Positions 32,883-41,913 of a DNA stretch of 52,767 bases are shown in pieces; position 1 is the first letter of the stretch; each line of letters opens with the position of its first letter. Both the position numbers and the translations under genes were made by a program. The DNA is from Candidatus Saccharimonadota bacterium (GTDB lineage: Bacteria > Patescibacteriota > Saccharimonadia > Saccharimonadales > Saccharimonadaceae). Location of the stretch: assembly GCA_016290315.1 (NCBI GenBank), contig JAEETK010000004.1, positions 1-52,767 of the forward strand, given 5' to 3'. Below the pieces are notes generated by a model that was not told the DNA's origin, searched no databases, and was given only the letters and a program-made list of their open reading frames with translations.

Positions 32883-34290
32883 AATTCTTTGGAAATAGTG
32901 GAGTTGCTGGTGGTTGAATTTGTTTAGCTGTAAAGATTTCTTCAATTTGCCCTGCTGTGTCTGGAAGGAAAATTGCGAGTCGGTCATTTATAGTCAATAG
33001 GTCAGCTACGAGTTTCCGAAGAACCTCTTTAGCTTTGTCTGGATTAGTTTTAACGAGAGCCCACGGTTTTTCCGCATCAATGCGTTTGTTTAGTTCTGAG
33101 ATACCGTCCCAAAGAATATCAAATGCAAAATTGAATTCGTATTTTTGCATACGAGAATCGAAGTCGGGATTTTCGCGTTTTTTGACTTTTTGCCCTGATA
33201 TCTCATTCTTTTTACAAAGCGTAGCAAGTCGTTGGACAAGGTTACCCAAATCGTTAGCTAGTTCATTATAGGAGGCTTCATATTTTTCCCAGGTAAAGTC
33301 CACATCGTCCGTCGTAGACGCATGGCGCAAGAAGTAATAGCGAAACGGAGTTAGACCGTGTTTCGCAAGAATATCTTGCGGATCGATGACGTTGCCGACG
33401 GATTTAGACATTTTTTCGCCATTAGCCGTAATAAAACCGTGCGCCAACAAGTTGTGTGCCAGCGGAAGCCCTAAGCCTAGCAACATTGCCGGCCAAATAC
33501 CAGCATGGAAGCGCAAAATATCCTTGCCGACGATTTGCGTATGGGCTGGCCAATAGCCCGAAATGTCTTTGTCTGGGTAGCCAAGAACGGTGATATAGTT
33601 CGAAAGTGCATCAATCCAAACATACATCACTTGACTATCGTCGCCAGGCACTGGAATTCCCCATTCAACCTGTTCCTTTGGGCGCGAAATAGATACATCT
33701 GGCATGTTTTTAAGTAAATTCAGGAACTCTTTCTTGCGGAAAGTTGGAGTAATTTTTAGCCTGTCAGACTCGATAGCATTACGGATTTTATCTTTAAAAT
33801 CGGAAATGCGCAAATAATAATTCTCTTCACTAAGTTTGACGTACGGCTTTTTGTGGTCGGGACACTCGCCGTGATTGTCGTCGCGCTCCTTATCCGTCAC
33901 AAAAGCCTCACATCCTTCGCAGTACCAACCAGTATATTTATCCTTGTAAATATGATTCGAAAGTTTAGTCCATATTTCTTGACAGCGACGTTCATGGTCT
34001 GGATCGGTCGTGCGAATGAAATCCGTATACTCTACTCCAAGCGAATGAATGAAATCTTGGAATTTTTGAGAATTTTGATCGACAAATTTCTGCACAGTAA
34101 CACCTTGATCGGCAGCTTTCTTAAAGTTCTTATTGCCGTGTTCATCAGTACCAGCCTGCAAGCGAACCTTTTGGCCGTTATACATCATATACCGACGGAG
34201 TGTATCCGCAAGAAGATAGTCCATAGCATGACCAAGGTGCGGATTACCGTTGACGTATGGAATAGCTGTAGTGATATATGATTCTTTCAT
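32881..34290 (-). CDS. metG: Methionyl-tRNA synthetase
   Basis: The 469-residue class I synthetase has the HIGH motif as PHLGH near residue 17-21 and KMSKS as GEKMSKSVGN. The zinc-knuckle insertion has WYCEGCEAF and GECPDHKK; the last ligand position holds His rather than Cys. There is no C-terminal tRNA-binding EMAP domain, as in short bacterial forms. The ATG follows a TAAAAT box by seven bases, so it is likely leaderless. It loads methionine onto initiator and elongator tRNA-Met. Confidence 0.96.
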   Translation of the reverse strand: MKESYITTAIPYVNGNPHLGHAMDYLLADTLRRYMMYNGQKVRLQAGTDEHGNKNFKKAADQGVTVQKFVDQNSQKFQDFIHSLGVEYTDFIRTTDPDHERRCQEIWTKLSNHIYKDKYTGWYCEGCEAFVTDKERDDNHGECPDHKKPYVKLSEENYYLRISDFKDKIRNAIESDRLKITPTFRKKEFLNLLKNMPDVSISRPKEQVEWGIPVPGDDSQVMYVWIDALSNYITVLGYPDKDISGYWPAHTQIVGKDILRFHAGIWPAMLLGLGLPLAHNLLAHGFITANGEKMSKSVGNVIDPQDILAKHGLTPFRYYFLRHASTTDDVDFTWEKYEASYNELANDLGNLVQRLATLCKKNEISGQKVKKRENPDFDSRMQKYEFNFAFDILWDGISELNKRIDAEKPWALVKTNPDKAKEVLRKLVADLLTINDRLAIFLPDTAGQIEEIFTAKQIQPPATPLFPKN

Positions 34291-34297
34291 GAATCAT

Positions 34298-34306
34298 ATT
34301 TTAACA
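34298..34306 (-). promoter_or_regulatory. Leaderless-type promoter of metG
   Basis: TGTTAAAAT on the minus strand ends seven bases before the metG ATG. Confidence 0.6.
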
Positions 34307-34332
34307 TCTTTTATAGAGAAAGGCGAATGTGC

Positions 34333-35208
34333 CTACTTAATAACTACAAGTAGAACTATAATTGCGATAATAATTACTGCTACACCTACACCGATACCAA
34401 TAAATAATGGGGCTTTACTCTTTTTTTGTTCTAGGGAAGTAATAGTATTGGCAATATGTGCCGGTTCACCAGCTGAGGCAGCTGCATTATCGGCACCATC
34501 TGCCTTTGCTGTGGTTTCTGTCGGAGAACTGGGAGCTCCTAGTTGGTCAGTCACCTTTGCGCCGGATTTTTCATTCTCTTCGGCGGCAATTGGATCAACG
34601 TTAATTTGACCAAATGAAGCCTTCATATGGTCTAGTTCTTCTTTAGCCTTAGCGTCTGATTCGGATGTTTTATCCGATGAATTATCAGGTTCATCAATAA
34701 TATCACCAGCCACGAAAGAAGCTGACGGCTCCGCCTTTGGGGCGACTGATTCGGACGGCGCAATTGTGGGGTCACCAATACCATTATCGAGGGCAATGGT
34801 TTCCGAGTTTGCCGATTGTATAGATAGAGAGACGGTGGAAGAATCATCAGTAATGTTAGTACTACCCGCGTTGCCACTAGAAATAGAGCCGTCAAAGCTT
34901 ACAGACCCTACGGAATCGCTACCGCCAGCCAAGTTAAGATTTGGGTCGTCCGTCATACGTTGATCGAGTTCATGTTGCGACGTTGGAACGCCGTCTAGGC
35001 TAATATCGTTAACATCAAAGGTATTCTGAATTTTTGGAGTGTCACCAGCGGCCATTACGGCTTGATTAATAACGTCCATATCGAAGTCTGGCTGGGCGTT
35101 AAGTTTTTCTTCGCTAATTGGTCCGCCAAAATCAGGTGCTGCCGAATCCGTGTTTGTGTTAGTTGTTGCAGGGGTCTGGTTGTCTAAATCCACCGGATTA
35201 GCCTCCAT
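34333..35208 (-). CDS. Tail-anchored acidic, disordered membrane protein of unknown function
   Basis: No family is recognised. The first 255 or so residues are Asp, Ser, Thr, Ala and Pro rich, low in hydrophobics and probably unfolded. A single membrane helix (PLFIGIGVGVAVIIIAIIVLLVVIK) ends the 291-residue protein, so the bulk faces the cytoplasm if it is tail-anchored, or the outside if inserted the other way. The composition resembles the tail of the DHH-like protein (18152). It lies 34 bases downstream of rsmA on the same strand. It could tether partners to the membrane. Confidence 0.65.
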   Translation of the reverse strand: MEANPVDLDNQTPATTNTNTDSAAPDFGGPISEEKLNAQPDFDMDVINQAVMAAGDTPKIQNTFDVNDISLDGVPTSQHELDQRMTDDPNLNLAGGSDSVGSVSFDGSISSGNAGSTNITDDSSTVSLSIQSANSETIALDNGIGDPTIAPSESVAPKAEPSASFVAGDIIDEPDNSSDKTSESDAKAKEELDHMKASFGQINVDPIAAEENEKSGAKVTDQLGAPSSPTETTAKADGADNAAASAGEPAHIANTITSLEQKKSKAPLFIGIGVGVAVIIIAIIVLLVVIK

Positions 35209-35242
35209 TAAAATTAGCCGTTATTTTAATAATATCATAATG

Positions 35243-36007
35243 CTAATGAATATTTTTTTCAAGTCGAACCCAGTCCGATATTGACAAATCAGCAGGACGT
35301 GCGTCGAGACTCAGCTCGTTTTTAGTGAATATTTCAGCAAGTTTCTCTTTTGACAGGTGGGTGCCGACCGCTAAATTAGTTAGCAACTTTTTGCGTGGCG
35401 CTATAAACCCTAGCTTTATGAGTGCGATAGTAGATTCCGTTGCCAGTGGCTGGTCGAGTGGTTCAAGAACTACAATTTGGCTGTCTACTTTCGGTGGCGG
35501 CGTAAAAAAATCACGCCCAACAACTAGCCCTAAAGAAACTTTGGCATATATTTGTGCCGATAGTCCAAGTATGGAATAGTCGCCTGGCTCAGCAGCAAGA
35601 CGCTCAGCCACCTCTTTTTGTATAAGTAACACTATCTTTTGCGGCCGATGATTGGCGTGCAGGAATTTTTGAATAATCGGAGAGGTAATGTAATATGGAA
35701 TATTTCCCGCTACAACATATTTTTCTGGGAGATTTAAGCTCTCTAATTCAAGCGACAGAATACCCTGATTGTGAACTTCTAGGTTTTTTCCAGGAAACGA
35801 CTTTGGTAAGTTTTCGGCAAGACGATTATCTAGCTCAATGGCGACAACTTTTTCGAAGTTCTTAAAAAGTGCCGAAGTAAGTGTGCCGAGGCCTGGGCCG
35901 ATTTCGACCACTACGCCGCAGTCATCCGTAGCCGCCATATCTGATATGTCTAACAAAATATCTCGATCTTTAAGCCAATGCTGGCCAAGAGACTTTCGGT
36001 TCTTCAT
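35243..36007 (-). CDS. rsmA: 16S rRNA dimethyladenosine transferase RsmA (KsgA)
   Basis: The enzyme dimethylates A1518 and A1519 near the 3' end of 16S rRNA. The 254-residue protein has KSLGQHWLKD at the start, the SAM-binding VVEIGPGLGTLTSAL, VVAIELDNRL, and the catalytic NIPYYITSPI. Its ATG lies one base after the stop of the wall hydrolase gene, so the two are coupled. Length is normal. Confidence 0.95.
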   Translation of the reverse strand: MKNRKSLGQHWLKDRDILLDISDMAATDDCGVVVEIGPGLGTLTSALFKNFEKVVAIELDNRLAENLPKSFPGKNLEVHNQGILSLELESLNLPEKYVVAGNIPYYITSPIIQKFLHANHRPQKIVLLIQKEVAERLAAEPGDYSILGLSAQIYAKVSLGLVVGRDFFTPPPKVDSQIVVLEPLDQPLATESTIALIKLGFIAPRKKLLTNLAVGTHLSKEKLAEIFTKNELSLDARPADLSISDWVRLEKNIH

Positions 36008-36008
36008 T

Positions 36009-37220
36009 TTACCACCAATGATTTACGGTCCAGAATTGATACGCTTTTGCCCAGCTGCCATATCTTCCGATAGCGTAACCGTTGCACCAGCGTAGCTGAG
36101 TGATTGGATTAGTCGCCCAGTCGCTACCCGCGCTAGCCATCTTGCTACCCGGAAGGGCCTGACACAGACCCGTTGCGCCACTATACGCGTTCTTTGCTAG
36201 TGGATTCCAGTGCGACTCGCGCTGTATGATATAGTTTACATAACCATAGTCACTTGGAGAAATCCCCGCTTGAGCCATCCAGTCATTATGTGTGCCGGCC
36301 GGTAAGTCTACTTTCATACCAACCTTTACCTGCTCGTCAATTGGCTTTTGTGTCACAATAGAAGAGAGGACTTTGCGTGAGATTTCTTTGCCGTTACGCA
36401 TATTTATCTCATAAGTCACAGTCTTCTTACCTTTTTGTCCGGCCGTTGTTACTTTTCTGACGCCATAATTAAGCGAGTAGTCGTAGGTGATTTTCGTGTT
36501 GTAGTTTACGACCTCTTCTACTGTTTTTGTCTGTTTTCCTTGGCGGAAAACGGCAAGACTAATCCCGTCTTTCAACTTAACATCATCTTGCAACGATGAC
36601 CAGGTTTCCTTAGCGTCTACGGTAATCCCCTGCTCGGCCAAGAATTCGCCAACCGTATCGGCCTGGGTTCGAATAACCATGTCTTTGCCATAAAATTCGA
36701 AATTTACAGTCTTTGCGCGCGTGATTTGATATGCGGTAGTCATACCGCTCTCGAGTAACCCATTATACGCAACTACCTCGATAATATCTTGGTCAAGAAG
36801 CTTCAAGCCAGCATCTTCGGCGACTTGCTCGGGTTCAGTGGCGGAAGTGCGAACATATTTTTTAACATTATCGTCAATTACAACCGTCTGACGTGATCGA
36901 TAGATATTAATATTGAATGTTTCCGAGTTGATTTCATCGTCTAATCCTGGCTCAACCGTATCATACTCGTCGTAAACTATACCGGCGCGCTCCAGAAGTT
37001 CGCGCACCGTAATTGCCGCTGAGCGAAGAGTGGTCTTTTCACCGCCGTCATAAATAGTCACAAAACTTTGATCATCTTTCTCTGCCGACTCCGATGAAGT
37101 CGCGCTCGCGAAAAAGCCGCCAGTCTTTGCAATAATAGTAAAGAAAAGCAGAGAGGCGAGGAATCCGAGGGTCATTAAAGACGGGATCGAGAATGTCCCG
37201 ATAACCTTGCGTAATTTCAT
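36009..37220 (-). CDS. Secreted cell wall hydrolase: DUF348 repeats, G5 domain and Apf/Rpf-like lysozyme fold
   Basis: After a signal or anchor helix (LMTLGFLASLLFFTIIAKTG) come DUF348 ubiquitin-like repeats (about residues 50-220), then a G5 domain (YDYSLNYGVRKVTTAGQKG and following). The C-terminal domain of about 80 residues reads YIIQRESHWNPLAKNAYSGA, then ATGLCQALPGSKM, GSDWATNP and RYGSWAKAYQFW. That end is very close to aggregation-promoting-factor and Rpf/YabE-like transglycosylases; Glu in QRESHW is the likely catalytic acid. It would cut peptidoglycan of the cell itself or of a host bacterium. Start at ATG 37218-37220, since a TAAAAT box overlaps the longer reading. Confidence 0.87.
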   Translation of the reverse strand: MKLRKVIGTFSIPSLMTLGFLASLLFFTIIAKTGGFFASATSSESAEKDDQSFVTIYDGGEKTTLRSAAITVRELLERAGIVYDEYDTVEPGLDDEINSETFNINIYRSRQTVVIDDNVKKYVRTSATEPEQVAEDAGLKLLDQDIIEVVAYNGLLESGMTTAYQITRAKTVNFEFYGKDMVIRTQADTVGEFLAEQGITVDAKETWSSLQDDVKLKDGISLAVFRQGKQTKTVEEVVNYNTKITYDYSLNYGVRKVTTAGQKGKKTVTYEINMRNGKEISRKVLSSIVTQKPIDEQVKVGMKVDLPAGTHNDWMAQAGISPSDYGYVNYIIQRESHWNPLAKNAYSGATGLCQALPGSKMASAGSDWATNPITQLRWCNGYAIGRYGSWAKAYQFWTVNHWW

Positions 37221-37274
37221 GCTCTTAAATTTTAACATTTCTTTGTAATTCTGGCAAATTTTAACAGATATCTC

Positions 37275-38111
37275 TTAATTACTTTTGATAGAAAAATGAT
37301 ATTTAGATACTCTGATATATTTGTTTTTATTTAGCGGAAATTGCTTTCCGGGAAGATAATTCTTAATCGCCGAAAGCGCGCGGTGCAGTTGCGGGCGCGT
37401 CTGCGAAATGCCGTTTATTGACAATAATTCGCGCAACAGCTCAACGCCAGATTGCTCATCAATATCTATAAAAATATCGCGCGAAATGGATTGCCCCTGC
37501 TCCGAGACAAAACGATCTAAAATTCTTTGTACCTCAGACGATATTTGACATTGACGCTCATATAGTTGACGGAGCTGTTCTTTCTGGGCATTACTCGCGC
37601 GCAATAAAGCCACGCGGACTCGATTTCGCAAATAAATATCTTCATTATTAGTTTGATCCTGACGAAAACTAAGCTGATGTTCGGTTGCGTAGCGATAAAT
37701 ATCGCTCTTCCGCCATCCTAACAGGGGTCGCTCCACATTAGGGTTACGTAATGGTGCAAGCCCACGCCATCCTGTCCCCCTTAAGACGTTGATTGTGATC
37801 GATTCATATACATCATCAAGATGATGCGCAACATGAAGACGACCTCTGTACTTTTTGCAGATTGCTTCAAAAAACTGGTATCGAGCTTCCCGAGCGGCCG
37901 CCTCTGAAGTATTCGGCCCCAAGTTTCCATCCGTAGTTTCAAATGGGAGCTTGTATTTTTGAGCGAGTCGCTTGACGAAAGCCTGATCGTCTGCCGAATT
38001 AGGACGAATACCGTGATTATAATGCGCTACAACCACCTCTGGATCGTTGCGAAAAATATGTAGCATCACGACCGAGTCAATACCGCCAGAGACCGCTAAA
38101 ACCTTTTTCAT
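37275..38111 (-). CDS. tilS: tRNA(Ile)-lysidine synthetase (short form)
   Basis: TilS converts C34 of the CAU tRNA-Ile to lysidine, which switches decoding to AUA. The 278-residue protein begins with the PP-loop KVLAVSGGIDSVVMLHIF and has AHYNHGIRPNSADDQ, AAREARYQFFE, HVAHHLDDVYESI and RGTGWRGLAPL. The C-terminal recognition domain of the E. coli form is missing, as in short types. It is divergent from the PRC-barrel gene, with overlapping -10 elements (about 38113-38128). Confidence 0.92.
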   Translation of the reverse strand: MKKVLAVSGGIDSVVMLHIFRNDPEVVVAHYNHGIRPNSADDQAFVKRLAQKYKLPFETTDGNLGPNTSEAAAREARYQFFEAICKKYRGRLHVAHHLDDVYESITINVLRGTGWRGLAPLRNPNVERPLLGWRKSDIYRYATEHQLSFRQDQTNNEDIYLRNRVRVALLRASNAQKEQLRQLYERQCQISSEVQRILDRFVSEQGQSISRDIFIDIDEQSGVELLRELLSINGISQTRPQLHRALSAIKNYLPGKQFPLNKNKYIRVSKYHFSIKSN

Positions 38112-38112
38112 G

Positions 38113-38121
38113 TGCTACAAT
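38113..38121 (+). promoter_or_regulatory. Promoter of the PRC-barrel gene, overlapping the tilS promoter
   Basis: TGCTACAAT is an extended -10 for the plus strand. On the minus strand TGGAATAAT (38120-38128) is a similar element for tilS. The two share two bases, so polymerases on them should exclude each other. Confidence 0.5.
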
Positions 38122-38148
38122 TATTCCATAAGCGGAGAGAAAAAGAAA

Positions 38149-38769
38149 ATGTTAATGGTTGGTTCAAACTTGATTGACTTTCCCGTTTTAAGCCTCCATA
38201 TCGGTGGCGAAATTGCCCGTACTACTAGAGCAATCATTGACCCAGATAATCTGAAAATCATTGCCTACGTAGTTGATGGCGCAATAATTCATAACGATAA
38301 CGAGATTGGAAATATTCTCGACATGAACGATGTGCGCGAAATCAGCGACCAAGGCCTAATCGTCAACTCTGCCGACGTTTTTACAAAGCGTGAGGATGTA
38401 ATAAAATTTGACGAAATCATGTCGCTAGAATTCAATCTAGTCGGCTTGAAAGTAGTAGACCAGAAAGGCAAAAAACTCGGGAAAGTTGTCGATTATACCG
38501 TTGATTCTGGTAGTTTTATCATATACCAACTAATCGTACAGCGACCAATTACGTCTTCGTTTTTTGATCCTCAATTGACCATAAACCGTTCACAGATTGT
38601 TGAAATTGACGATTTTAAGATTACGATTAAGCACAGCGATTCTAAGGTTAAAGTTAAAAAGAAAAAGGAAATCGCCCAAGAGGAGTTTGTCCCTAATTTT
38701 GTTAACCCCTTTAGAAAACCTGGCTACGCACCTTCGGATGAGGATAGCTCGTCCAAAATATCGGAATAA
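38149..38769 (+). CDS. PRC-barrel domain protein
   Basis: The 206-residue protein holds two PRC-barrel-like units: VLSLHIGGEIARTTRAIIDPDNLKI-type strands at about 12-75 and NLVGLKVVDQKGKKLGKVVDYTVD at about 95-125. A Lys-rich linker and acidic tail follow. PRC barrels bind RNA or protein (RimM, photosystem H subunit, YlmC/YmxH). The function here is unknown. AGCGGAGAG lies before the ATG at 38149; the frame is open 34 codons further upstream but overlaps tilS. Its 3' end overlaps the convergent recX by 46 bases. Confidence 0.8.
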   Translation: MLMVGSNLIDFPVLSLHIGGEIARTTRAIIDPDNLKIIAYVVDGAIIHNDNEIGNILDMNDVREISDQGLIVNSADVFTKREDVIKFDEIMSLEFNLVGLKVVDQKGKKLGKVVDYTVDSGSFIIYQLIVQRPITSSFFDPQLTINRSQIVEIDDFKITIKHSDSKVKVKKKKEIAQEEFVPNFVNPFRKPGYAPSDEDSSSKISE

Positions 38770-39449
38770 GTAAAGCCTTGGCGTATTAAATATTGAATTA
38801 GTTTTTGTCGGTCAGCGTAGCGGTTGGACTTGCGCGCAATAACTTTACGCAATTCTTCGCGCTCATTGCGCATATTGCTGCACAATACGTCATCTATAAT
38901 TTTTTGACTAATACCCTTCCTCGCTAGCTCATCTCGGAGCTTTTTAAAGCTAGTCCCTTTTTTGACGTCGCGGTTCTCAACCCATAACTCCGCAAAACGA
39001 CGATCGTCCAAATGTCCGTGCTGGTCTAGCCGCTCTAGAACAAGCGGAATTAGGCTCGGATCATAGCCGCTCCGAACCGTATCCTTATATTCGCCTGTCT
39101 TTGGATTTTTTGTACGTATTTTTTTGCTGAGAGTTTTACGCCTTAGATAGTCGCTAATTTCCTTAGTCGAATGCGGTCGCATTAGGACATATTCGAGTGC
39201 GCGGGCGTAAAATTTGCCAAACTCTGAAGCACGTTTTATGTCTTCTAGCTGCTCGAAATTTAGCTTGCGGCCAATTTTGATGCCTAGATCAACGACCTGA
39301 GAAATATCTAACGAACAATAATATTTGTCGTCTATGTATATATTAACCCGATTATGGTCGCGAACCGCTTCTTTAATGTCTGTTACGCGATGGGTTTGAG
39401 TCTTATCTGCGGCCTCATCATCGTCGAAGATGGTAATTGTTTCAAGCAT
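38724..39449 (-). CDS. recX: RecA regulator RecX
   Basis: RecX binds the RecA filament and limits its activity. The 241-residue protein has the three-helix repeats of the family, with YCSLDISQVVDLGIKIGRKL, RALEYVLMRPHSTKEISDYL, and LDDRRFAELWVENRDVKKG in the middle (the RecX core), then KLIQYLIRQGFTYSDILDEL. Its ATG overlaps the recA stop by one base, giving tight coupling. Confidence 0.93.
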   Translation of the reverse strand: MLETITIFDDDEAADKTQTHRVTDIKEAVRDHNRVNIYIDDKYYCSLDISQVVDLGIKIGRKLNFEQLEDIKRASEFGKFYARALEYVLMRPHSTKEISDYLRRKTLSKKIRTKNPKTGEYKDTVRSGYDPSLIPLVLERLDQHGHLDDRRFAELWVENRDVKKGTSFKKLRDELARKGISQKIIDDVLCSNMRNEREELRKVIARKSNRYADRQKLIQYLIRQGFTYSDILDELSSSEGA

Positions 39450-40525
39450 TAATCTTCATCAGTCTTTGCGGCCTCACGAACTTTAGCTTCGATTTCGGCC
39501 ATAAGTTCTGGTTTCTCTTTAAAGAGTCGCTTTACGGCCTCGCGCCCTTGACCGAGCGTCTCACCATTATATTTAAAGAAAGCGCCAGCCTTGTCTAAGA
39601 TACCGTATTGGACGCCCAAGTCCAAAACGTCACCAGTTTTGCTAATACCCTCGTTGTACATAATGTCAAACTCTGCCGTGCGGAATGGGGCGGCAATTTT
39701 ATTTTTGACGACTTTAATTTTCGTACGGTTGCCAGCCACATTGTCGCCATCCTTAATCTGGCCAATACGACGAATATCTACACGCACTGATGCATAAAAC
39801 TTTAACGCATTACCGCCAGTGGTGGTCTCTGGATTTCCAAATAGGACACCGATTTTCATACGAATCTGGTTAATAAAGATGACCGTAGCCTTAGTCTTGC
39901 TGATAATACCCGTAAGCTTGCGCATGGCTTGGGACATGAGGCGCGCCTGAAGCCCCATTTGCGCATCACCCATATCGCCATCGATTTCTGCCTGCGGAAC
40001 AAGCGCGGCCACGGAATCAACAATGATCAAATCCACAGCGCCAGAGCGTACTAATGTTTCGCAAATTTCTAGCGCCTGTTCGCCGTTATCTGGCTGCGAG
40101 ATTAATAAATCATCCGTTTTGACGCCAATTTTACGCGCATAGGCTGGGTCGAGAGCATGTTCTGCGTCAATAAAAGCAGCCTGTCCACCCTGTTTTTGGA
40201 TTTCAGCGATTGCATGGAGTGCAAGAGTTGTTTTACCAGAAGACTCTGGTCCATAAATTTCAATAATACGCCCCTTTGGAAAGCCGCCACCGAGCGCTAG
40301 ATCAAATGCAAGAGAGCCGGTCGAAAACAACTCGACGTCAATCTTTGACTGCTCGCCTAGCTTCATAATGGAGCCGTCGCCGAATTGCTTTGTGATTTGC
40401 GATAAGGCTAGATTTAGGGCCTGTTTTTTGCCCTCATCCATTGCCGGGGTTGTATCTTTTGTTTTCTTCGTATCCTTTTTGTCTTTATCTGACATGTCCA
40501 CCGCATCCTGACTCTTCTTAGCCAC
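39449..40525 (-). CDS. recA: Recombinase RecA
   Basis: RecA forms filaments on single-stranded DNA and catalyses strand exchange; it is also required for recombining DNA taken up by competence. The 358-residue protein has Walker [15 protein letters not shown], the Walker B strand [28 protein letters not shown] in loop L1, and [20 protein letters not shown] in loop L2. A Lys-rich N-terminal extension of about 25 residues precedes the core. The start is GTG with a strong GGAGG site. No SOS box was recognised. Confidence 0.97.
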   Translation of the reverse strand: MAKKSQDAVDMSDKDKKDTKKTKDTTPAMDEGKKQALNLALSQITKQFGDGSIMKLGEQSKIDVELFSTGSLAFDLALGGGFPKGRIIEIYGPESSGKTTLALHAIAEIQKQGGQAAFIDAEHALDPAYARKIGVKTDDLLISQPDNGEQALEICETLVRSGAVDLIIVDSVAALVPQAEIDGDMGDAQMGLQARLMSQAMRKLTGIISKTKATVIFINQIRMKIGVLFGNPETTTGGNALKFYASVRVDIRRIGQIKDGDNVAGNRTKIKVVKNKIAAPFRTAEFDIMYNEGISKTGDVLDLGVQYGILDKAGAFFKYNGETLGQGREAVKRLFKEKPELMAEIEAKVREAAKTDED

Positions 40526-40577
40526 TTGAAACCTCCTGTTTTTATAGTTTTATTTTAACTAATTATCTCGGTAAAAT

Positions 40578-40976
40578 CTAGCACGATGGCGCCTGCAAGT
40601 TATGCGCTTTACTAGCTCGATTTTTAGACGTACAAAAAGGGTCAAATCTTTCAAAATAATACCCTACCATGGTTTCGATGCGATCCCTTATTTGGCTCGG
40701 TACGCCCTTATTGTCGCGATATACGCTATTTAAGCGATTAACAACGAGCGGATAGCTTATATCGCCAGTACGCAAATCTAAACCGATGCCGAAAATATTC
40801 TTTGGGCGGCTATGGTATTTATAAATAAGGTCGTCACGCATTTCGACGAGGTATTCATCTCCGAGAACAATAGAGTTATTATGCACATCTAGAACTGCCC
40901 AAATATAGCCGTCGGAGCGTCGTCTTATTTGGGCAACCTCACTCGCACTTAGATCTTTTTTCTTCATATACTTCAT
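40578..40976 (-). CDS. DUF5674-like small protein
   Basis: The 132-residue protein resembles DUF5674, a family common in reduced bacterial lineages: YIWAVLDVHNNSIVLGDEYL parallels the VDVEKGIMAVGGELH pattern, followed by NIFGIGLDLRTGDISYP and a C-terminal IRDRIETMVGYYF. The match is from memory and moderate. The function is unknown. AAAGGAGAAAC precedes the ATG. It lies upstream of recA on the same strand and may be cotranscribed. Confidence 0.55.
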   Translation of the reverse strand: MKYMKKKDLSASEVAQIRRRSDGYIWAVLDVHNNSIVLGDEYLVEMRDDLIYKYHSRPKNIFGIGLDLRTGDISYPLVVNRLNSVYRDNKGVPSQIRDRIETMVGYYFERFDPFCTSKNRASKAHNLQAPSC

Positions 40977-41102
40977 GTTTCTCCTTTCTGGTAGAGCTTA
41001 TATTGTTTAAAAGCATGCATAAAAAATACCACCCAAAAGCTAGGGCGAAAAAGCATCAGCTTAATGTTTTTGACAAGGCGTGGTTTTAAATAGTTTAAAA
41101 TA

Positions 41103-41111
41103 TGTTAAAAT
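41103..41111 (+). promoter_or_regulatory. Extended -10 promoter of yebC
   Basis: TGTTAAAAT lies about 35 bases before the ATG. A TTGACA (41070-41075) is too far upstream to be its -35 but could serve the TTTAAA boxes near 41094. Confidence 0.45.
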
Positions 41112-41146
41112 ATAGAAAATACAGTTATAAAAGTAAGGGATAAGAT

Positions 41147-41848
41147 ATGAGCGGACATAGTAAATGGGCAACCACTAAACGCCAAAAGGCCGTCGTAGAC
41201 GCCAAGCGCGGTGCGTTGTTTACGAAAATCGGTAACCAAATTGCAATTGCGGCGCGCAGTGGTACCGACCCTGCTATGAATCCGTCACTTGCGATGGTGC
41301 TCGAGAAGGCGCGGCTCGCCAATATGCCGAAAGCAAATATTGAGCGCGCGATTGCACGCGTAGCAGACAAGAGCGCAGCCGCCTTGATTGAAGAAACTTA
41401 TGAAGCTTACGGCCCGGGCGGAGTTGGAATCATCATCGAAGTTGCTACCGACAATAAGAACCGTACGATGCCAGAAGTGCGCCACACGCTCGAAAAAAAT
41501 GGTGGCCGCATGGCGGACCCTGGCTCAGTCATGTTCCAATTTACGCGTAAAGGAGTTATCTTCGTAAAAGCTAAGGGTGACGAAATCATGATGGCCGCAC
41601 TAGATGCTGGCGCAGAAGACATAGCCGACGAAGAAGATGGGACGACCATCTATACCGCCGCAGGCGACCTTGCCAAGGTACGCAGTGGTCTAATTGATGC
41701 TGGTTACGAAATTGACTCAGCAGAGTTGCAATATGTGCCAAACAATACCGTTCCGGTCGACGAAGAAGCTTCAGCAAAAGTGGAAAAAATCCTCGACGCG
41801 ATTGATGACCTCGATGATGTAGTGGCCGTACATACTAACGCCGAGTAA
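41147..41848 (+). CDS. yebC: YebC/PmpR family translation or transcription regulator
   Basis: The 233-residue protein starts with the signature MSGHSKWATTKRQKAVVDAKRGALFTK-type helix and has GGDPAMNPSLA-like and YEAYGPGGVGIIIEVATDN stretches, then FQFTRKGVIFV. The family (TACO1 in mitochondria) helps ribosomes through poly-proline or acts as a regulator. AAGGGATAAGAT precedes the ATG. Length and domain order are standard. Confidence 0.94.
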   Translation: MSGHSKWATTKRQKAVVDAKRGALFTKIGNQIAIAARSGTDPAMNPSLAMVLEKARLANMPKANIERAIARVADKSAAALIEETYEAYGPGGVGIIIEVATDNKNRTMPEVRHTLEKNGGRMADPGSVMFQFTRKGVIFVKAKGDEIMMAALDAGAEDIADEEDGTTIYTAAGDLAKVRSGLIDAGYEIDSAELQYVPNNTVPVDEEASAKVEKILDAIDDLDDVVAVHTNAE

Positions 41849-41889
41849 CCTTGACTTATATAGAATTGTGTGATATAATTAAAGAATAG

Positions 41890-41909
41890 TCCCCTTTCGA
41901 GGGGATTTT
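41890..41909 (+). terminator. Terminator after yebC
   Basis: TCCCCT-TTCG-AGGGGA forms a UUCG tetraloop hairpin followed by four Ts. The convergent dut gene ends just beyond it. Confidence 0.75.
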
Positions 41910-41913
41910 CTTG

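Noticed and set aside
39449-40577. SOS (LexA) box before recA
   Set aside because: No palindrome of the known LexA types was seen in the recA leader or promoter region.
41076-41120. AT-rich repeats (TTTAAA/TTAAAAT) before yebC as an origin or iteron array
   Set aside because: Only two or three imperfect copies are present, best explained as promoter elements; no DnaA boxes or replication genes lie nearby.
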